A stretch of DNA of 17,849 nucleotides from CAYRML01 sp964425485 (lineage in GTDB: Bacteria > Bacillota > Dehalobacteriia > UBA4068), in assembly GCA_964425485.1 (NCBI GenBank), contig CAYRML010000029.1, forward strand, positions 1 to 17,849, written 5' to 3'. This document shows positions 14,357 to 17,849 of the stretch, in pieces. Numbering within the stretch: position 1 is the first letter of the stretch; every line of letters begins with the position of its first letter. The position numbers and the translations under genes were made by a program. A model generated the notes under the pieces. The model was not told the DNA's origin. It ran no database searches and saw only the letters and a list, made by a program, of their open reading frames with translations.

Positions 14357-15073
14357 ATGATTATCAATCTGATGGTGAATGGTTGCAAATATCAACCGGC
14401 ATTCTTAAAAGAGGCCCTTGCCGAATTTATTTTTTATCTCAATAACAGCATTTTCCCTTCTCTTTTAAGCGAAGAGGAGGAGAAGAGATGTTTGCAACTG
14501 CTGGAAGAGGGCGATCAGGAGTCAAGAAATACCCTGATCGAACACAATTTGCGGCTGGTAGCTCATATCTGCAAAAAATTTGAGAATACAGGCTTTGACA
14601 AGGATGATCTTATCTCCATCGGCACCATTGGCCTGATTAAAGGCATCGATACTTTCCGTTCCTCCAAGGGCACTCGTTTGGCGACCTATACGGCCAGATG
14701 CATCGAAAATGAGATTTTGATGCATCTTAGAGCTACCAAAAACCAAAAAGGTGAGGTCTCCCTTTCTGATCCTGTGGGTACGGATAAAGAAGGAAATGAA
14801 GTAACCCTGCTGGATCTTTTAGGCTCATCAGGTGAAGAGATTCTGGAAGTTGTGGAATTGAAAGAGGAAACAGGCCATCTGTGGTATTATCTGGATAAAT
14901 TGACGGAAAGGGAAAAATATGTCCTGTGCCTGCGTTATGGGCTGGGGAATAATGAACGTAAAACACAAAGGGAAATCGCCAAGCATTTGGGCATATCCAG
15001 ATCATATGTCAGCCGTTTGGAGTCTAAGGCTTTGAATAAACTTAAAAAAACTTTTGAAGAAGATAATAAATAG
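14357..15073 (+). CDS. sigK: Late mother-cell sporulation sigma factor, pro-SigK
   Basis: A 238-residue sigma-70 family factor matching SigK, which directs late mother-cell genes for spore cortex and coat. Region 2 is ARN-like SRNTLIEHNLRLVAHICKKF, then DLISIGTIGLIKGIDTF and LATYTARCIENEILMHLRA (about 57-126). Region 4 ends in TQREIAKHLGISRSYVSRLE (203-222). The LSDPVGTDKEGNEVTLLDLL linker is also as in SigK. The N-terminus has a hydrophobic stretch (about 14-28) before FYLNNSIFPSLLSEEE. By alignment with B. subtilis, where cleavage precedes the Tyr of SYVKNNAF, the pro-sequence is about 26 residues and would be removed at the forespore membrane. The gene is uninterrupted; there is no skin-like element. 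AGAGGTGGG precedes the ATG at 14357 closely; an in-frame ATG at 14372 is an alternative start. Confidence 0.94.
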   Translation: MIINLMVNGCKYQPAFLKEALAEFIFYLNNSIFPSLLSEEEEKRCLQLLEEGDQESRNTLIEHNLRLVAHICKKFENTGFDKDDLISIGTIGLIKGIDTFRSSKGTRLATYTARCIENEILMHLRATKNQKGEVSLSDPVGTDKEGNEVTLLDLLGSSGEEILEVVELKEETGHLWYYLDKLTEREKYVLCLRYGLGNNERKTQREIAKHLGISRSYVSRLESKALNKLKKTFEEDNK

Positions 15074-15207
15074 AAATTTTAAAGGGAACCATGTCATAAC
15101 TGTGCCTTTTGCGATTATTGAGGTCTTTTAAAAATTCATAAATTTCATAAATTATTTTCAAATATTATATAGAAATACATAGACAAAACTGATATTTGGT
15201 GATATGA
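15074..15207. other. AT-rich leader region between sigK and the riboswitch
   Basis: No gene or clear terminator is visible here. A tandem nine-base repeat, TTCATAAAT twice, occupies about 15135-15152, and the promoter of the riboswitch transcript must lie in or near this stretch. No convincing -35/-10 pair at correct spacing leaves the whole aptamer intact; TATTAT at 15163-15168 is a possible -10. Imperfect pairing around 15081-15110 lacks a T-run. Confidence 0.5.
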
Positions 15208-15306
15208 TTTGTAAGAAAAGTGAATATTTTCGGCAAAACCGGCGAAAGCCGGCGACGCAAAGCTACAGGGTCTTCGTTTCAGTATAAAAAGACAGCCAGT
15301 TGCAAA
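15208..15306 (+). ncRNA. Class I cyclic-di-GMP (GEMM-I) riboswitch aptamer
   Basis: The conserved core is clear: GGCAAAACC, a CCGGC/GCCGG stem capped by a GAAA tetraloop at 15244-15247, then GACGCAAAGCTACAGGG (the tetraloop receptor side). A second stem GTCTT (15270-15274) / AAGAC (15289-15293) and the closing block GCCAGTTGC follow. TTTGTAA (15208-15214) can pair with TTGCAAA (15300-15306) as the outer helix, but the 5' boundary is approximate. The G that contacts ligand (G20 of the V. cholerae Vc2 aptamer) appears to be G15232, favouring c-di-GMP over cGAMP. It precedes a large secreted protein, a usual target of this class. Confidence 0.93.
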
Positions 15307-15322
15307 CTTTATTTTATTATGT

Positions 15323-15353
15323 AAAAAACGTCTGCAACTGCAGGCGTTTTTTT
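15323..15353 (+). terminator. Terminator expression platform of the c-di-GMP riboswitch
   Basis: AAAAAACGTCTGC pairs with GCAGGCGTTTTTT (one wobble) around an AACT loop, followed by more T. The segment TGCAACTG (15333-15340) is also perfectly complementary to CAGTTGCA (15297-15304) in the 3' edge of the aptamer. The two pairings exclude each other. Ligand-stabilised aptamer should hold 15300-15306, release the terminator and switch the downstream gene off. Confidence 0.87.
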
Positions 15354-15443
15354 GTGAGTCCTGTTTATGGACAATTAATTATTATAAAATATATCATATA
15401 AAACACTATTATAAAAATAATCTTATAGAAGGGAGCAAATGTT

Positions 15444-17849
15444 GTGAAAAAGTTATGGATAGCACTATTAGTTATTATAATGAGCTTATCTTTTTCTCTT
15501 GTAGCACTAGCTGAGGAAAACACGCCACCCGGAGATGATTATGTGAGTGAAGAAAATGATTCTCAGCAATTGGAAGTACAGAATATTGGTGGTTTAGGTA
15601 CAGATCCATGGGCTATTGCTGATATTAGCTGGTATACAAATGATACTTCGGCCATTGAATTTGAGATCAGCGATGCTTATGATTTAGCCGGTTTGGCCAA
15701 ATTGGTCAACGGCACAGCTATTGATGATAACAATGATCTTATTGCTGCGGTGGACTTTTCCGGTAAAACGATCAAGTTGACGGATGATATAGATTTGCAG
15801 AATGGTACATGGACGCCTATCGGTGATGGTAGTGCGGGCAGTACCATCTTTGCCGGTATTTTTGATGGACAAGACTATACTGTGTCGAACCTTTTCATTG
15901 ATCAACCGGAAAGCATATACCTAGGTCTTTTTGGTCGATTGGGTGTCTCAACAATAACAAATTTGAATATTTCTGATGTGTCTATAAACGGCTATGGCTG
16001 GGTAGGCGCTTTGGCCGGTATGGGGCCCACATCCCAGGCTATTACCATTGATGATGTGGATGTGGATAATGTTATTCTTAACAGTGGACGGATGGTAGGC
16101 GGTGTAATCGGACAGATCTATAGTTCAAATATTGCAAGCATTCGCAACTGTGATGTCCGTAATGCAAACATCACTTGCACTCCGCATGATGCTGATTATA
16201 ACGGTGACAAAGCAGGCGGGGTCATCGGGCATGCCGGGCATATCATCATAGATGCTTGTACTGTGGATGGTTTAGTGCTAAAAGCATATCGTGATGCGGG
16301 CGCTATCACAGCTTATCATGAAAAAGATTCTCAAGTTACCAACAACTTTGTCGCTAATGCACATCTCCGCTTGAATAAAAATTTACCGCTAGATGTTGAT
16401 GAATCTGCTACCGACAGCAAAGTAAATCTTGGTGTTATAATTGGCAGATTAATGAATAATAATTATGTTTTGGGCAGCGGCAACGGTTTTGATTATGAAA
16501 GTGTATCATTACAAATCTGTGAAAAAAACGAAGCCACTTATCGTGAATTGCAAAAACTGCTCACCGGTTCCACTCCGGCCTCGTTTTTGGCGGCTTATGT
16601 CACTGATATTGATGGCATAAAAGGTGAATATTCTACCGTCAAAGCGGCTGTGGATGCTTCGGTAAGCGGTGATTGCATCCATGTTGTTGCCGGTACCTTT
16701 GCCGAAGAAACCATAACAATAAATGATAAAGATATTGATATAGTGGGCCCGGAATATGAGGGCGATAGGCCCATCGCAATTCTGGACGGCGGTAATACCA
16801 ACGGCATAATCGATGCCAATGGACATCAGTTGTTCGTCATTTCCGGAACATCCATAGTTGAGATGGGCAATTTGGCTTTGCAGAATGCTTCTGCCGCTAC
16901 TATTGGAGGAGCGATCAATCTCAGTGCCGAACTGACTTTGGAAAATTGTTGGTTTGAAGGTAATATTAACAATTCTTATCGTGGTTCTGCTATCAATGTA
17001 GAAGGCACCGGCACTTTGGTGGCAAGGGATACAACTTTTATTGATAACATCTATTTTGGCACAACTGCTTATGGTGGTGCAGTATCTTTTGCCAACAGTA
17101 ATAATAATAACCAGTTGATCGAATGCGACTTTATTGGCAATGAAGCGACTCAAGCATATGTGGGTGCGGTAGCTGTAAATGCTTCCTCGGTCACCGTAAC
17201 AGATTGCCTATTTAAAGAAAATTCCGGACATAGTTCCAGCGCTATCTATGCCGATAATATGGCCGACAGTACTATCAATATCAGTGGCTGCATTTTTGAC
17301 AGCAATATTGGCGTCAATGGCACTACATATACAGCGGCCGGCACGCCGGAATATACTATTTCCGATTGTGTGTTTGTCAATAATACTACCAGTAAAAGAG
17401 GTGCCGGTATCTATGCCTCAGGCCCAGCCAGAGTAGTGGATTGTATTTTTGCCGGAAATACAGACCATCCTAACGTTATTAATGATCCTACAGAAAAAGC
17501 CGGTGCGGCTGTTTACGGCGCCATCCCCCAAGTATCGGGCTGTGTATTCATTGATAACCATACCATTTATGAAGATGGTGAAGGCGCGGATGTGATTTCC
17601 GATATGCATTATAACTGTTTTCTTTATCCCAGCATAGATGCTGATGTTACAGGCAATTACTGGGATGGTAATAATTTGCCCAATGCTACTTGTTTTACCA
17701 AGGATCTTGCAAGCTCTTATGTTTATTCTTCAACTAATGTGACTTATGAAGAAGGCGTGGTCAAGATAGATGGTATTCCTGCAAGTGTGGGTTCGCAAAA
17801 TTTCTTATTGAGCGCCAAAGTAAATGCACCTATCACATTGAGGAGTCCT
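15444..17849 (+). CDS. Large secreted beta-helix surface protein, GLUG plus Pmp-like repeats (N-terminal 802 residues, runs off right edge)
   Basis: An open frame of exactly 802 codons with no stop before the window ends. I chose GTG at 15444, with AAGGGAG eight bases upstream, because it begins a classic signal peptide: MKKLWIALLVIIMSLSFSLV followed by ALA-EE at about 24-28. No in-frame ATG fits. Residues about 110-295 resemble GLUG-type repeats (TWTPIGDG, FAGIFDGQDYTVSNLFI, LGLFGRLG, AGGVIGHAG), common in adhesins and surface proteins. At about 397 a second right-handed beta-helix begins (STVKAAVDASVSGDCIHVVA), followed at 488-705 by eight Pmp-like repeats. It is probably exported and cell-wall attached or released; the C-terminal anchor (for example S-layer homology domains or LPXTG) would lie outside the window. 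The c-di-GMP riboswitch and terminator directly upstream make expression second-messenger dependent. A polysaccharide lyase is an alternative, but no catalytic motif is visible. Confidence 0.9.
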   Translation, partial: MKKLWIALLVIIMSLSFSLVALAEENTPPGDDYVSEENDSQQLEVQNIGGLGTDPWAIADISWYTNDTSAIEFEISDAYDLAGLAKLVNGTAIDDNNDLIAAVDFSGKTIKLTDDIDLQNGTWTPIGDGSAGSTIFAGIFDGQDYTVSNLFIDQPESIYLGLFGRLGVSTITNLNISDVSINGYGWVGALAGMGPTSQAITIDDVDVDNVILNSGRMVGGVIGQIYSSNIASIRNCDVRNANITCTPHDADYNGDKAGGVIGHAGHIIIDACTVDGLVLKAYRDAGAITAYHEKDSQVTNNFVANAHLRLNKNLPLDVDESATDSKVNLGVIIGRLMNNNYVLGSGNGFDYESVSLQICEKNEATYRELQKLLTGSTPASFLAAYVTDIDGIKGEYSTVKAAVDASVSGDCIHVVAGTFAEETITINDKDIDIVGPEYEGDRPIAILDGGNTNGIIDANGHQLFVISGTSIVEMGNLALQNASAATIGGAINLSAELTLENCWFEGNINNSYRGSAINVEGTGTLVARDTTFIDNIYFGTTAYGGAVSFANSNNNNQLIECDFIGNEATQAYVGAVAVNASSVTVTDCLFKENSGHSSSAIYADNMADSTINISGCIFDSNIGVNGTTYTAAGTPEYTISDCVFVNNTTSKRGAGIYASGPARVVDCIFAGNTDHPNVINDPTEKAGAAVYGAIPQVSGCVFIDNHTIYEDGEGADVISDMHYNCFLYPSIDADVTGNYWDGNNLPNATCFTKDLASSYVYSSTNVTYEEGVVKIDGIPASVGSQNFLLSAKVNAPITLRSP
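16905..17558 (+). repeat. Eight GGA(I/V) ... CxFxxN beta-helix repeats within the secreted protein
   Basis: Successive coils of about 20-30 residues start with GGAI, GSAI, GGAV, VGAV, SSAI, (AG), GAGI or GAAV. They end in CWFEGN, TTFIDN, CDFIGN, CLFKEN, CIFDSN, CVFVNN, CIFAGN and CVFIDN. This is the GGA(I/L/V)/FxxN pattern of polymorphic outer-membrane-type (Pmp) repeats. Cysteine occupies the position two before Phe in seven of eight. The repeats are diverged at the DNA level. Confidence 0.85.

Noticed and set aside
14357..15073. Skin-like element or broken sigK
   Set aside because: The sigK frame is continuous from pro-sequence to region 4.
15081..15111. Possible terminator after sigK (AAAGGG ... 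GCCTTTT)
   Set aside because: Pairing is interrupted and no T-run follows, so it does not meet the standard of the other terminators here.
15180..15208. TAGACA-N17-TATGAT as promoter of the c-di-GMP riboswitch
   Set aside because: Spacing and matches are good, but transcription would start near 15215, after the strand proposed to form the aptamer's outer helix. Either this promoter or my outer helix is wrong; I kept the helix and left the promoter open.
16509..17153. Minus-strand open frame of 214 residues
   Set aside because: It is antisense to the secreted beta-helix protein, whose frame runs uninterrupted with a signal peptide and repeats. The antisense frame has no recognisable domain.

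Overview
The window looks like a chromosomal segment of a moderately low-GC, endospore-forming Bacillota (Clostridia or Negativicutes-like; genus not assignable by eye). The evidence is a near-complete match to the sporulation sigma factor SigK, the matrix regulator RemA, the bacterial RqcH protein, strong Shine-Dalgarno sites, TTG/GTG starts and abundant intrinsic terminators. There are no tRNA or rRNA genes, insertion sequences, CRISPR arrays or phage genes. All genes read cleanly with no frameshifts; both window edges cut a gene.

Left part, minus strand (1-2962): the N-terminal 235 residues of an HD-domain dNTP triphosphohydrolase (dgt, TTG start), a small protein made of two tandem excisionase-type helix-turn-helix domains, and rqcH (ribosome quality control). 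A terminator separates rqcH from the other two.

Centre, plus strand (3201-7994): a housekeeping cluster yicC - mihF - remA - gmk - rpoZ - coaBC - metK ending in a strong terminator. It holds an actinobacterial-type integration host factor next to RemA. The order mihF-gmk-rpoZ-coaBC-metK recalls Actinobacteria, and the CoaBC active-site Asn is replaced by His.

Next (8021-11104): a consensus sigma-A promoter, a cobalamin riboswitch with a switchable terminator, and a B12 importer (btuF, btuC, btuD). Then come a class B penicillin-binding protein whose start codon lies in the U-tract of the preceding terminator, and a group II PLP-dependent amino-acid decarboxylase behind a promoter with an operator-like dyad.

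Right part (14283-17849): sigK with its pro-sequence and a candidate sporulation-type promoter, followed by a class I cyclic-di-GMP riboswitch with a terminator platform. The riboswitch precedes a secreted protein of at least 802 residues (GTG start, open at the right edge). That protein has GLUG-like repeats followed by eight Pmp-like GGA(I)/CxFxxN beta-helix repeats. This c-di-GMP-controlled surface protein is the most interesting part of the window. The predicted switch logic is OFF at high c-di-GMP.
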